DNA from: Chondrus crispus
Lineage: Eukaryota; Rhodophyta; Florideophyceae; Gigartinales; Gigartinaceae
Length of the DNA stretch: 64,000 nt
Reading direction: 5' to 3'
Assembly: GCF_000350225.1 (NCBI RefSeq)
Contig: NW_005179101.1
Coordinates: 501,705 to 565,704 of the forward strand
This document shows positions 33,671-44,583 of the stretch, one piece after another; position 1 is the first letter of the stretch, and each line of letters starts with the position of its first letter. The position numbers and the translations under genes are program-made. The notes under the pieces are model-generated. The model saw only the letters and a program-made list of their open reading frames with translations. It did no database searches and was not told where the DNA came from.

Positions 33671-34970
33671 ATGGCGTTTACAACTCATTGCCTTGTGGCA
33701 CTTACCGCATTCTTGCTAATATCTGCCATCGAAGCCCAAACCACGCTTGCCGGGTACACACCTGACTCGGACGTAGATGAGCACGCCAAGATTGACCTCG
33801 ATCAAAAAGACATGGAGGAGGAGTTGGAGGAGTTGACTGATAAAATCGATTGGGATGCCGCACGAAAAATCTACTCAGAGGGAGAACATTCCATGAAATC
33901 TGAAGGATTACGCACCCTTCAGGGCTTTTCCACTTCCGCCGGCGACAAAATGAAAAACGAACCCTACTTTGAACTCTTTAAGAAGTTCTGGCGCACGCCT
34001 AGATACGCCGATGATTTCATCACAAAAGCATTGAATGGTTTGGGAGATTTCAGTGGCACGGCAGACATGCTCCGTGCCGAATGTGCCAACAAGGGCTCGC
34101 AGTATCAAGCCACTTGGATGTACGTTATTCATGAGATGGAGGACGCCATTAATGACTGTTTCAAGGGCGATCTTGAAGATAATGACAATGGGGTCAAGGC
34201 ATGGGATGAGGCCTGGGCCTTCTGGGTAGGCAGCCTTATCAATGAGGACGGCACTAATCCTACAGAAGGCGTGCTTGGCTGGTCCTTGGCCGAAAACCTC
34301 GCCAAAGACTACGGAACTAAGGATGGTGACAACGCAAAAGTTAATGTCAAGATGTTGGCATTATTCAACAGCGGCAAGGAGCAACTTGAAAAAGAAGATT
34401 GCCAGGATGCGCTGGAGACAAAGAATAGCATCGCCAGGCAAATGACTATCCCGTTGATTCAGGGTATCATTCGATACGTGATTCAGACCAAAGATAAAGT
34501 GGAAAAAGGAGGTGATTCCGACAAAGAACAAGGGGGGGGGGTGGGCATTTTCGGCTGCTGCGCTCCCGCTAATCAACTTTTGCAACAAGGACGTCGGCGA
34601 TCTCATCAGGAAGAACTTTGAGCCACCTGCGGCACCTATGGACGATAGCATTGAAGATGTCATGAAAGAGTTGCAGTCAGTTTACAACTGCATGGGCTTT
34701 AAGTGCGAAGATGTTGGGAAGCAGGACAAAAGAGAAGGCGAGTGCAAGGACAGCGGGGCAGAATTCAAGGCGATCCCAGGCTCTGACAAGTCCGCGAGTG
34801 GGGAGAGCGGTAATGGAGGGCTTTCTGGTGGGGCCATCGCAGCCATTGTGATTGTTATTCTTGTCATTTTGGTGGTCATTGGCTTCTTTGTGCTCCGACG
34901 CGGCAAAAAGAAGGCCCAGAGACTACCGACAGCTGGGGGGATGCTTGCAGAAGAAGAAGTTACCGCGTAA
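33671..34970 (+). pseudogene. secreted membrane-anchored protein, FEA1/H43-like; frameshift in a G run
   Basis: From ATG 33671 there is a signal peptide of about 22 residues, then an acidic linker. A domain with conserved Trp/His/Cys follows (TWMYVIHEMEDAINDC, AWDEAWAFWVGSL, VNVKMLALF). It resembles the algal FEA1/H43 family of iron- or CO2-responsive periplasmic proteins. A run of ten G (34532-34541) puts the rest out of frame. With nine G the domain would continue into FCNKDVGDLI..., a Ser/Gly linker and a C-terminal transmembrane helix with a basic RRGKKK stop-transfer, ending at TAA 34968-34970. That gives a type I membrane protein of about 432 residues. The single-base run difference may be an assembly error, so the gene could be intact. 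Family naming rests on motif memory. Confidence 0.55.
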
Positions 34971-36814
34971 CTGTTGTTGCCAGGCCTCGCCGCTAGCATT
35001 TGGGATACAAGAGAGCCCCGTCTCATGAACTTTTCAGTGTGGGCATGTGTGAGGCCTCTAGACGTGCTTTTCGGAGTTCGTTTTAAGGGCTGCCGAATGA
35101 CCGTCAGCTACGGCAGTGATGGTGGAGTACTGCAGATTTGCAGTTCAAATTGTAAATATCTGCTCAACCTTTGCATTTGACGGGGCTCCATGGTGGCTCT
35201 GTTTTTATTAAAATGGTGTCTTTACACGTGCACATCCCCGTAGCAGAACATCGTTGCAGCGAGGCCGCGACAAGACGCATTGGGTTTTCTTCGTGGTACG
35301 TGCGCACATCCATCTCGCACATGGCATAGCTTTGTTGAAAAATGCTTGTGAACAGCGAAAATGCATGCTCTCGTACATGTACGTGTAAAGTTAGAACACT
35401 AGTGTCTAGGTGACAAATGACCTCATATGAGGTCACTTTTCAACTTATTTTTCTCGACTTGTGCTAGCTCAACAAGATGGAAAAAAGATACTCTCGACAC
35501 GGCAGTTGACTTCTGCGTTGTGGAAGGGTGGAGTTTGGTGAGATCTGCACGTCTTCTCCAGCCATTTTTAAAATGCCCAAAAAGGAGCCTTTTTTGACCA
35601 ACCTCAAAAGGTTTTATGTTGATATCTTCACAACCAAAACGCCTGTTTAAAAAGTCAACTCATCATTGATACTTCATTAGATTCTTAGTCTCTCTGTGCA
35701 TTGAAAACCGCCATCCCAATGTTTTGCAAGATGTTATTGCCGAGCGCGTATACGTTAAAGAAATGGTGTCCAAACTGAATGTTTTAAAGTTTCGATTTAA
35801 TTTATATATTTTTGCAAAAAAAAAGCTGGCCTCATATGAGGCCATGACTGACCTCATATGAGGTCAAATTGCTTGTCGTCTAGACACTAGAGAGCAGCGA
35901 AAGGAGTTTGCAGCGGCGTTTACTGCCGATATCGGAATTCAATAAGCGAGAGACAGCAACGTACTGCACAATAATATGTTCAGTCGCAAAGTACAGCGTA
36001 TCGGGCCAAGCTCTATATCTCAAAATTGGAGCAGAAGGGCGTTCACAGAACGGCCATTGCAACCCGCTACGGAAATTCGGTACAGCGGCACTACAATTTC
36101 ATTCTCAACTATGAGTGGGAGTGGTCGTTTGGAGACGCAAAAAGCTATTCGTCGTGCGTCTCAAAAAGATTTTCTCAGAAGACTATTCCGATACCCACCA
36201 TCGCAATGTTGCAGGTGTAAGGAGATCTGTTTCCGTGACTATGAAGCTTTCCCTTTCCGACGCCCTTCACCTAGCCGCCTGTACGTGCAAGTACGTGCAA
36301 GTACACCCAGGGAGCCTAGGGCGGAGGGAAAAGACAATCAGCTTTGAGTAGCAGTAAATCTTCTCAGACCAAGGCTCTCCTAAGGTATTTGGAAACTGAG
36401 GAGAGTCCTTATTTCCATCGGTTATAATGGGACGGGATTGCAACTTCAGTGATAGTACAGATACTTCGTAGAGTCGCTCGGAACAGTTGCGGGGGAGGGG
36501 GGAAAGCGAGAAGGATGTAGGGTCGTGTTGCCGAGGTCTGTACTCGTGCAGGATAGAGGTTGCAGTTGACAGAGCCCGTCCCAACATAACCATGCGAGCG
36601 ATTGCCCCAAACCTGCGGGCAGAACCTGCGAGCAGAAAATAGAAAATTTAGGAAAGACCAGCCCAAATAAAATGCCTTCTGTCAAGTTGAGAACAATTTC
36701 AGTTTTTTTGTTGTGATTTAAATTCTTTAATTGCGTGCGTGTGACGGCCAGAAGTTGTATTCCGGCGGCGGTGGCGTAACTTGTCCGGACATGTTATCAT
36801 CACCCTGACAGACT
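34971..36814. other. intergenic; holds a palindrome-rich MITE
   Basis: No gene is recognised apart from the repeat element at 35403-35886. Short frames near 36.0-36.3 kb show no domain. Confidence 0.45.
35403..35886. mobile_element. MITE with CTAG flanks and repeated 18-bp palindromes
   Basis: The ends TGTCTAGGTGACAA and TTGTCGTCTAGACA are imperfect inverted repeats flanked by CTAG (35399-35402 and 35887-35890). Inside each end lies the perfect palindrome TGACCTCATATGAGGTCA, with a third variant, GGCCTCATATGAGGCC, near 35829. No coding sequence is present. Confidence 0.6.
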
Positions 36815-39211
36815 ATGCCGGGTTCAAAACGGACTCGCAGCGGCCGCCAACGCGCCAATCCCAGCGCCGCAACTAATCCTCGGAGGAAGGAGGAAGCAGA
36901 ACTTGCGCGGTTGTCAAAGGCGGTCTCAGAGATTCCGCGGTTTAGTGACCGTTTTCAGCTTTTCCGACAGAATCGCCGCCAACGGGCAAAGAAGATTTCG
37001 CAGCAGAAAAATTCAACTGAGCAAGACGATGAGGTCCAAAACCCTGTCTTTAAAGCAGCTCGGTTTTCTGATTTACCGCTTTCCAAGAGAACTCTGGATG
37101 GTCTTGTTGCAGCAGGCTTCACAGAACTAACGGGCATCCAAAAGAACGCTGTGCCGCAGGCATTAGCTGGCCGTGACGTATTAGCAGCAGCTCCAACCGG
37201 GTCTGGTAAGACTCTTGCATTCATAATACCTCTCCTGGAGGTACTTTGGCGAAACAAATGGAATACACTCGATGGGCTCGGTGCCCTTGTGTTGAGTCCC
37301 ACCCGAGAACTCAGTATGCAAATTTTTCAAGTGCTGAGGTCTGTGGCGAGGAAGCACACAATTTCGGCAGGCCTTGTCATCGGTGGGAAGGATTTCGATA
37401 GTGAACGGGAAAAAGTTGGAAACATGAACGTTCTCGTCGCAACTCCTGGCCGAATGCTACATCACATGGACCATGTTGCTGACCTGGATTGCTCCAACTT
37501 GCAACTGCTGGTTTTAGATGAGGCGGATAGGATTCTTGACATGGGGTTTGCAAGAACTGTCGATGCAATTCTGGACAATCTCCCAAAGGGAAGGCAAACC
37601 TTGCTGTTCTCTGCCACGCAGACTAAGAATGTCAAGTCTCTGGCTCGGCTTTCGTTAAGAGAACCTGAGTATGTAGCCGTGGCCAGTCGTGAATCGCCGA
37701 CTGAGACGGGAAAGTTGGCGAACGAGAATGAAGGCCTCGGCAACGGCAAGCGGAATGAGAACACTTCTGGTATCAGAATTGTGGGAACTCCAGTTGGGCT
37801 TTCGCAGTCATTCGCTGTTGTGCCCGTGCACGATAAGTTGTCTGTTCTGTGGTCGTTCATTAAGACCCATTTGAAGTCAAAGATGATAATTTTTTTTGCG
37901 ACTGGAAAGCAGGTGAGGTTCGCGTTTGAAACTTTTTGCAAACTGAGACCAGGGATGTCCTTGCTTCATATTCATGGAAACATGAAGCAAATGAAACGCA
38001 CAGATATGTATGATATATTTTGCCGCACCAAGTCAGCTGCTTTGTTTGCCACTGATGTAGCAAGTCGGGGCCTCGACTTCCCAGACGTGGAGTGGGTTGT
38101 TCAAGTAGATTGCCCAGACGACGTCGGAACTTATGTACACCGTGTTGGTAGAACTGCACGCTTCAAGTCTCAGGGGAGAGCTATGTTACTGCTCAGCGAG
38201 GGGAAAGAGGAAGGATTTCTGTGCAGATTGAAAGAAAAAAATCTAGAATTACATCGGACGAAGATCAACCCCAACAAGGTCACTTCGATCGAGCCCCGAA
38301 TTGCAGCAACTGTGGCATCTAACCAGGAGCTCAAGAAGCTTGCTCAGAGGGCTTTTATGTTTTACGTGAAGTCTCTCTACCAGCAAAGCGATAGGGAAGT
38401 ATTTGACATCGATGGGATTGATTTCAGACTCCTTGCGAAAAGCTATGGCTTATCACTGGTCCCGAAAATTTCTTTCAGGAAAGCAGTTGGTGTGGGTCAT
38501 GCGGACAAAGAAGCAAAAGAGAACCAAAAAACTGTCTTTGGGTACAAAACCCGTCGAGACCGTGAAAAGACGAAGCCACTAGAAAAAACAGCAGGCTTAG
38601 AGGACAGGGAAAATAACGCATCGCCGCGAGAAGATGATCATAGCGGGGGAGGAGAGGTACTAACCCTGAAGAAGGTTCATGAAACTTGGGAAGGGGACAC
38701 CAATGCTGGCGAGGCGGGTGACAGCATTCATGAGGTTTCCGAGGTGATTCGGAAACGCAAGAGGCGAAAACTGGATTTGCTAAAAGCAATGCCTAGCGCC
38801 AATCGTCTCATATTTACCGACGATGGGAAGGCCGTCAGAGCGTCTGACATGGGGAATGACAATGAAGACTCATCGGATGCGGAAGACCATCATGGTATAT
38901 CTGACTACGCAATGACGGTATCATCTCGTTTGGCCCAGAATGCTGAAGAGGACAAAGATCGTGAGAGAGAGCGAGTGCGATCAATTCATGCCCGCAAACG
39001 GGCGCTGAAGCGTGAATTAAATAGAGTTATTCGGCCTGCCGCAGATTCCCAGGTCTCTATTGACCAGGGCTATAGCGACGATTCAGGAAGCGAAGTTCAT
39101 GAAGATGGGGGCTCTGGTAATGTGAGCTCTAGTGCTGAAGATCAAGTGGCAGATTCATCCATTGTTGATGAGGAAAGACTGGCGTTGCAGATTCTTAATT
39201 CTCGAAATTAA
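36815..39211 (+). CDS. DBP4: DEAD-box RNA helicase, Dbp4/DDX10 type, 798 aa
   Basis: This is an ATP-dependent RNA helicase of the Dbp4/DDX10 group, which acts in the nucleolus on early 18S rRNA processing (family knowledge). ATG 36815 starts a basic N-terminus. The Q motif (FTELTGIQ) is near residues 105-112. Walker A APTGSGKT is near 126-133, PTREL near 170, TPGRML near 210, DEAD near 235-238 and SAT near 266. The second RecA domain has VASRGLDFPDVE and HRVGRTAR near 442-449. A C-terminal DUF4217-like segment (about 500-560) is followed by a long acidic, Lys-rich tail, the layout expected of Dbp4. An unusual charged insertion of about 40 residues follows the SAT motif region. The gene has no intron. 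It is convergent with TRAPPC9, 170 bp away. Confidence 0.93.
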   Translation: MPGSKRTRSGRQRANPSAATNPRRKEEAELARLSKAVSEIPRFSDRFQLFRQNRRQRAKKISQQKNSTEQDDEVQNPVFKAARFSDLPLSKRTLDGLVAAGFTELTGIQKNAVPQALAGRDVLAAAPTGSGKTLAFIIPLLEVLWRNKWNTLDGLGALVLSPTRELSMQIFQVLRSVARKHTISAGLVIGGKDFDSEREKVGNMNVLVATPGRMLHHMDHVADLDCSNLQLLVLDEADRILDMGFARTVDAILDNLPKGRQTLLFSATQTKNVKSLARLSLREPEYVAVASRESPTETGKLANENEGLGNGKRNENTSGIRIVGTPVGLSQSFAVVPVHDKLSVLWSFIKTHLKSKMIIFFATGKQVRFAFETFCKLRPGMSLLHIHGNMKQMKRTDMYDIFCRTKSAALFATDVASRGLDFPDVEWVVQVDCPDDVGTYVHRVGRTARFKSQGRAMLLLSEGKEEGFLCRLKEKNLELHRTKINPNKVTSIEPRIAATVASNQELKKLAQRAFMFYVKSLYQQSDREVFDIDGIDFRLLAKSYGLSLVPKISFRKAVGVGHADKEAKENQKTVFGYKTRRDREKTKPLEKTAGLEDRENNASPREDDHSGGGEVLTLKKVHETWEGDTNAGEAGDSIHEVSEVIRKRKRRKLDLLKAMPSANRLIFTDDGKAVRASDMGNDNEDSSDAEDHHGISDYAMTVSSRLAQNAEEDKDRERERVRSIHARKRALKRELNRVIRPAADSQVSIDQGYSDDSGSEVHEDGGSGNVSSSAEDQVADSSIVDEERLALQILNSRN

Positions 39212-39381
39212 AGGATTGTCTTGCCAGGCCAGATCTTATGCTACATTGCCATACTCATCCCAGCCATGTGGCGGTAGCGGTAAAGGTTTAGTTAAGTTTG
39301 TACAGTACATCAGTGAAGCATTAATTGAGGATCAGTTAATGAAGTTAGTTCATTTGAAAACTCTGCATGAGTGGGAATAGA

Positions 39382-42300
39382 CTATAACGGCGAAGAGACG
39401 AAATCCTCGTTTCGGCCGATCGCAGATGTTTCTTGCACACCTGTTAAAGACATAGAACAGAATCCCAAGACAAAGGGCCGGCGCTGCGGGGAAATCGTAG
39501 GATAGGTATCAACCGTTTTTGGCTGAATGATGATGGGTGCAATCTTCCCTTCAGCTGTGAGTGCTGATCTTGAGGGCGCCACTTTTTTCAAACCGCTTGA
39601 ATTCTTTGGGCTGCGAGAAAAAGAACCTGATGGGTTCAAATCTCGTCCACTTGGGCCTGTTTCGTTGTTTCGTGACATTTGAGACAGCGGGTCCCGCGTA
39701 GCTGTATTATTATCTGACGCCAAGACGATGCCTAGTGACGCTGTTTTCGACAAATGCGACTCAGTGCGTGTGGTCTTCCCTGGCATTACAAGAAAGTCTT
39801 GGCGTTTACTTGTGAAAAAGGAAATGGGACTCTTCCCTCCTCGCTTCTGTAAGGCATCGTCATAAAGAATCGCCCGGATCTGATATGTTCCAATGGAAGG
39901 CACTCGTACTCGAAGTGTGTGTTCAAAACTTCCTGATCGGGATGCCAATGCGCCAATAAATACTCTTTCGGTGGCTCCCACCACGATTACCCTACTTGCC
40001 TCCTGGACATCCCCGTGACCATCGTTTTGCACAACACCAATGTCCAACACGGACTGAAGTGGCAACTTTGTGTCACCTTTGTTCCAAACGTGAATTTTCG
40101 TTTGGCAAAAAGCCTTTCCAGGAACCGCGCTTCCGCGAGCGTGAGTATTTGCTGTGAGAGCCTCATTGGAATGACTTTCCACGCTAATGGCAATTTCAGT
40201 TTGAGCTACGCAGGGAATACAACTCGGTAAATCTGCAACAGGACCATGCTGGTTCAAACCGTGGGTGCCACAGCGTGCGACTGCTTCTGACAATTCTTTC
40301 ATATCTATAGTCACAAAACCGTGCCGGCCAAGAGCCGAATAATTCCATCGAATACAAAAGGGTGTTCTCTCTGCGGACTCTGAGGGCCTTGAGCCTCGGA
40401 GTTTCACCAACAAAGGTTTGATGCTCTCCACTGCTAAGTTACATATTAGTCGCGCTGATGCTCCATCTTCGACGAGGCATTCTTGATCGGCGAAAGTCCC
40501 CATTCCCTTCCCACGTCTTGAGGGGCTTCCACTGCTTTGGGGGCACAATCGATCAAATGGCGCTAAACTCACAGTGGCCGGCGCAGAAACGTAATTCCTT
40601 ACCTCCACGTACATTGACAGCTCGGGCGGTCCATTTGCTCGGAGTTCACTGCAATCACGTCTGTAGTTGCATACATTAATTCTGTGAACTTCTATTGCTG
40701 TGAGTACCGCCATCTTCACGTATGCTTTAGATTCTCGAACCATTCCTGACGATTCCGAACCTTCATACTCGACATTCACTGAGACAACAGCCGATCTTGA
40801 GCTCGAGCTTCCCTCATCGTAAGGGAAAGATCCCTTGGCCTTGAGCGACCCTCGTTTACCTAGCACTTGTACTGAAAAAGATTTGGACGCCCCTTGACTC
40901 TCGAGCCCGTCTAATATGCCTTCGGACTCGAAATCATTCCCGGATATTTCTAATGCTTCCGGGTCGCTTGAAAGCACTTTGACTCGCATCCATGTGATCG
41001 GTTCGTTCCCAGTCTTTTCAATATCCATGCGGAAACGCCTGCGCTCCCCCCGATAAACAGTAAGAGGGGCCTGACTCGAAATGTTTTGCAATGTTCCTCC
41101 GTCTACGCTGTAGCTACTCAATCGTATTTGCGGGAGGCTAGCAACAACGTTCACTGGAGGCGCCTCCTGGTCTCTTTCTTTCCGCAAGACCACAAGTGCT
41201 CCCTTGAAAAGACGTATAAGGAGCCCGTCGACGTGTAGAGGTCCGGAGCGCTTTGGAATAACAGTGATCTTCTTCAAATTTCCAGACTGCGAGCCTTTGG
41301 ACGGCAGAACAAAAGACTCTTGGACACTCTTTGCAATTTTGCTTGTTTTCCTTAAAGCAGTTCGGACCCGCCGTCTGTGGGCTGCACTTTCGTTGCTAGG
41401 GTCCTGCGTGCTACTGCTACCCTCAACGCTATCTAGGGAACACTCAACTGTAGACTTTTCCATCTCGCCGTCTCGAGTAGAGGGGGCAGAAACCAAAATC
41501 ACAGCAATAACGTCAACGACCAAATCCGCGCAAATTTGGTTGAGGAGACGAACCCCTACTTGTGCGGGTTCACCGCGTACCCATGTCACAGCACGTCTGG
41601 CAACAGCCTCCGCTTTTGCGCGTTTCTTGGCCTCGAATGGATTATATATGAACGGTCCATCTTTGGAAATAGGCGTAGACTCACTTACGCCAGACTCCGC
41701 TTTGCGAGCCCGTATGGTTAGGCCTTGAAGTTGAAGTGCGGAGATATCACCAAGGCGAACAACATGAGTAGCGGCTGGCAAATGCGCTGGCACTTGCACA
41801 GTGCTAAGTGCTTCAAGGAGCTTCTTATCGTCCTCCGATCTTTCCGTGGTCCCTTGCGGGGCAACGACCAGGGCCTCTACTCGTAACCGAGCTGTTGTGT
41901 GCAAATCTCCTGCTTCCTCAGCGTGCTGCGCAGCGGTCAGCAGTACCCGACGATTTAAGCTTGCCCATGGTTTTTTTGCACCTTTCGTAAGCTGTCGCTC
42001 AGATGCAATCATCAACGTGACTGCAGAGGACCAGATCGATTGTGACGCATTGAGATGTCCAAGTCGATATAGATACAGCGCGGCCTTTCTCCGGCAACCC
42101 ATCCAATCGCTGAACCTGGCCAATGCTTGCCATAAAACAGCTCGTTTTTGTAGCCTCAACCCCTCACCGACAGTGGCAGCGTGCCCTGCTGCATCAAGAG
42201 CATCTTTTCTTCGATTAGTCCATCGACCCAGAAACTCCGCTAGTCTCAGTGCTGCTGCTGCCTCTGGCTCTGCGACCCGCTTCTTTTGGTAGAGCTTGTA

Positions 42301-43569
42301 GATCTCAGTGTAGTGTTCGATGAGCCGATCAGAGAGCAACGGATCACTCACCGATCCCCCCGAACCTACATGATTCAGCACATGGGCTGCTGACCATCCC
42401 TCCATCGCACCCGCAAGCCACAGCCGGTCGCTGTTTGCTTTTGCTTTTTCAATTGCCGAATTGTATTTCGCAATAGCTTCTCCTGGGCTCCCCATTAAGA
42501 GCAAACTGTCACCGAGCAGCTTATCGAGACGGCCAGGGCGACGCTTCGCGAGCTTCGACTGGCGGTCCGCAGAATATCTCTCATCGATCGGTGATAAGAA
42601 TAGATCTGTAGGAGGGCTTTCCCTTCTTTTCCAGCAATCCCTGTCCAGTGCATGCAACAGGAGTCCTGCAAAATGAGTAACCTGTGCTCTAATTTCCAGG
42701 CGTGTCTCTTCGTATTTCGATCGCTCAAGGACATAGCCTACACTGAAATTCAGAGGGGTCGCTGGTTTGGCACTCCTTGCAGGAGACTTTGGATCGTTTA
42801 GCACAAAAGGAGCGTCTTCATGATTGGCATCTTGAGAAGTGAAGACAATCAACCGGCGAACTGACGCGTCTTTAAAATTATCAAGCGTTTCGTTGAAGTC
42901 ATCATATGCGTCAAAAATTGCTTGCTTTCGTCTTTCGGGGTTTCCAAAAGCTTCATCCTGGGTACAGTCAGCAATACCAAATACTCCCCAAATCTTGCTT
43001 GAGTGAAAATCGTCCCACTCCGAAAAAGGTTTCATGATAAGCACGCCAGACTGATCACGATGGATAATGTCATAGCGCAAACGGAAAGAGCAATCAACCT
43101 CAGGTCCTGTCATGTCCAGGTCGGTAGTATGGCGTGGAGAAAGAGGGGTTGAATTCTCCATCTGTCGAAGTGATACAGACTGGAGCTCAACTTTCGTCGA
43201 TGAGTAAGAGAGCTCGGAGTTGCTCTTAGGAACCATCTGCCGAGAAACGCCTTTCCGAATGGAGGGAAATGAATTTGGTTGAGAGGGCCGCCCAATGTCT
43301 TTCGAGGCAGAGTGACTTCGTAACAGAGGTGAGGGAGGAGACGCTTCTGCAAGAGCTTCTCTGAGGGCGGTTGGCATGGACGAGAATGTCGCGTTTCCTG
43401 TTGTTCGAGGGACTGCTGCTCGCCGTGGTAATGCACTGACTGGTACTTCTCGAAATGCAGTGAGGTATGAGGTCAATTCCTCAAAACGATGATCTGCTAT
43501 CGTCGCACCGGCCGGAATTAGTGCGATTCGAACACATGAGAGTTCTAGAAAGGAGCCACCCACGTCCAT
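39382..43569 (-). CDS. TRAPPC9: TRAPP II subunit TRAPPC9/Trs120, 1395 aa
   Basis: Trs120/TRAPPC9 is a scaffold subunit of the TRAPP II tethering complex, the exchange factor for Rab11/Ypt31 at the late Golgi. The N-terminus (ALIPAGATIADHRFEELTSYLTAFREVPVSALP) fits this family well. So do the long helical-repeat middle region with RPGRLDKLLGDSLLLMGSPGEAIAKYNSAI and the beta-rich C-terminal half with Ig-like character. Length is in the family range (about 1150-1400). A low-complexity Ser/Arg insertion occurs near residues 50-130. The single uninterrupted exon starts at ATG 43569. It faces TRAPPC2 head-to-head across 429 bp, so the two TRAPP genes may share a promoter. Confidence 0.88.
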   Translation of the reverse strand: MDVGGSFLELSCVRIALIPAGATIADHRFEELTSYLTAFREVPVSALPRRAAVPRTTGNATFSSMPTALREALAEASPPSPLLRSHSASKDIGRPSQPNSFPSIRKGVSRQMVPKSNSELSYSSTKVELQSVSLRQMENSTPLSPRHTTDLDMTGPEVDCSFRLRYDIIHRDQSGVLIMKPFSEWDDFHSSKIWGVFGIADCTQDEAFGNPERRKQAIFDAYDDFNETLDNFKDASVRRLIVFTSQDANHEDAPFVLNDPKSPARSAKPATPLNFSVGYVLERSKYEETRLEIRAQVTHFAGLLLHALDRDCWKRRESPPTDLFLSPIDERYSADRQSKLAKRRPGRLDKLLGDSLLLMGSPGEAIAKYNSAIEKAKANSDRLWLAGAMEGWSAAHVLNHVGSGGSVSDPLLSDRLIEHYTEIYKLYQKKRVAEPEAAAALRLAEFLGRWTNRRKDALDAAGHAATVGEGLRLQKRAVLWQALARFSDWMGCRRKAALYLYRLGHLNASQSIWSSAVTLMIASERQLTKGAKKPWASLNRRVLLTAAQHAEEAGDLHTTARLRVEALVVAPQGTTERSEDDKKLLEALSTVQVPAHLPAATHVVRLGDISALQLQGLTIRARKAESGVSESTPISKDGPFIYNPFEAKKRAKAEAVARRAVTWVRGEPAQVGVRLLNQICADLVVDVIAVILVSAPSTRDGEMEKSTVECSLDSVEGSSSTQDPSNESAAHRRRVRTALRKTSKIAKSVQESFVLPSKGSQSGNLKKITVIPKRSGPLHVDGLLIRLFKGALVVLRKERDQEAPPVNVVASLPQIRLSSYSVDGGTLQNISSQAPLTVYRGERRRFRMDIEKTGNEPITWMRVKVLSSDPEALEISGNDFESEGILDGLESQGASKSFSVQVLGKRGSLKAKGSFPYDEGSSSSRSAVVSVNVEYEGSESSGMVRESKAYVKMAVLTAIEVHRINVCNYRRDCSELRANGPPELSMYVEVRNYVSAPATVSLAPFDRLCPQSSGSPSRRGKGMGTFADQECLVEDGASARLICNLAVESIKPLLVKLRGSRPSESAERTPFCIRWNYSALGRHGFVTIDMKELSEAVARCGTHGLNQHGPVADLPSCIPCVAQTEIAISVESHSNEALTANTHARGSAVPGKAFCQTKIHVWNKGDTKLPLQSVLDIGVVQNDGHGDVQEASRVIVVGATERVFIGALASRSGSFEHTLRVRVPSIGTYQIRAILYDDALQKRGGKSPISFFTSKRQDFLVMPGKTTRTESHLSKTASLGIVLASDNNTATRDPLSQMSRNNETGPSGRDLNPSGSFSRSPKNSSGLKKVAPSRSALTAEGKIAPIIIQPKTVDTYPTISPQRRPFVLGFCSMSLTGVQETSAIGRNEDFVSSPL

Positions 43570-43998
43570 TTCGACGACACACGTTTTTCAGCGCAATCTC
43601 GCTTGGGCTGTGCGACACAACTTCAGCTGTGGCGCAATGTGGAAAGAGTTGAAACTGACGTTGGAGATCCAATGATGTCCTTGTTCGCATCCCCGGACGG
43701 TCATGTGCTCAACTCCTGACGAGCATTGGGGAGAACTGGGGCCCTCAATGTGGAAGCTCTCGGGGAGGTTCTCAGATAAGAAATGTAATTGGATAGTTTC
43801 CGAAAGATTTCGCAGCTAGTGAGTATGATAAGGTGTTCCTGACACAGCAGTGCAACGAACTGTGAGAGCAAATGCATTTCCTCTTACGTTTCCGCCAGCT
43901 TTAAGAAGCCCGTTGTTCAATCTGCACCCCGTGCCATCCCTCCATCCGCGCCGGCTCCTACTAATCTGCCGTGAAAGCCACTGCAGTTGAGGGTAAAA
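43570..43998. promoter_or_regulatory. shared 429-bp intergenic region of TRAPPC9 and TRAPPC2
   Basis: The two start codons point away from each other with nothing else between them. This must hold both promoters. I see no clear TATA box. Confidence 0.6.
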
Positions 43999-44570
43999 AT
44001 GCCGACATTGGCGATTGTCTCCCCGAATGATCGACCAGTCTTCGAAGCGACGTTTCCTCAAGCGTTTGCTGGCAAGCACGTCGTCGTGGAACAGCTAGTT
44101 CTTCACAGCAGCCTTGACATGGTCGACGAAAAGGTGCGCTTTCGAGCTCGAACAATGCCGATGATTTTCTCCTACCTTCCCTCCTTTTAGAACTTCTAAC
44201 GCTTGAGTTCATGACTCCCACTTGTATGCCCTCATAGATGTGGGACACGAGAGACATGTATCTGCGAGTTGTTGACCGATATCATGATCAATCGATTTCT
44301 GCGTTTGTTACGCCAAGCAGTAAGTTTTCAGACCTCAAATTGCTCTATTGCGCTGCATTGCTATATGCTGACAGAAATTTTCTGTCGATAGACTACCGAT
44401 TTCTTCTGTTGCATGACACTGGCGAGGAGGACGGCATCAAACATTTTTTCACCGATCTACACGATCTCTTCATCAAGGCAACGCTTAATCCGCTTTATGT
44501 AGAGTCCGAGCCTATTCGATCGACGTCATTTCATGATAAGGTTATGCTCCTAGCTCGCAAATATTTATGA
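43999..44570 (+). CDS. TRAPPC2: TRAPP subunit TRAPPC2/sedlin (Trs20), 131 aa, three exons
   Basis: Sedlin/Trs20 is a small longin-fold subunit present in TRAPP complexes and links them to adaptor subunits. Exons are 43999-44133, 44238-44319 and 44392-44570. Introns are 44134-44237 (GTGCGC...TAG) and 44320-44391 (GTAAGT...TAG). The second intron is 72 nt, in frame and without stops, so a naive ORF reads through it. After splicing, the family motifs line up in order: LVLHSSLDMVDE, WDTRDMYLRVVDRY, SAFVTPSNYRFLLLHD, EDGIKHFF, and the C-terminal LARKYL. Length equals the usual 130-140 residues. Its stop codon is 13 bp from that of dihydroxyacetone kinase, tail-to-tail. Confidence 0.92.
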
Positions 44571-44583
44571 GCGGCTTTTCGCA

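Noticed and set aside
43515-43545. GATTCGAAC as a tRNA T-loop
   Set aside because: It lies in the coding sequence of TRAPPC9, and no cloverleaf forms around it.
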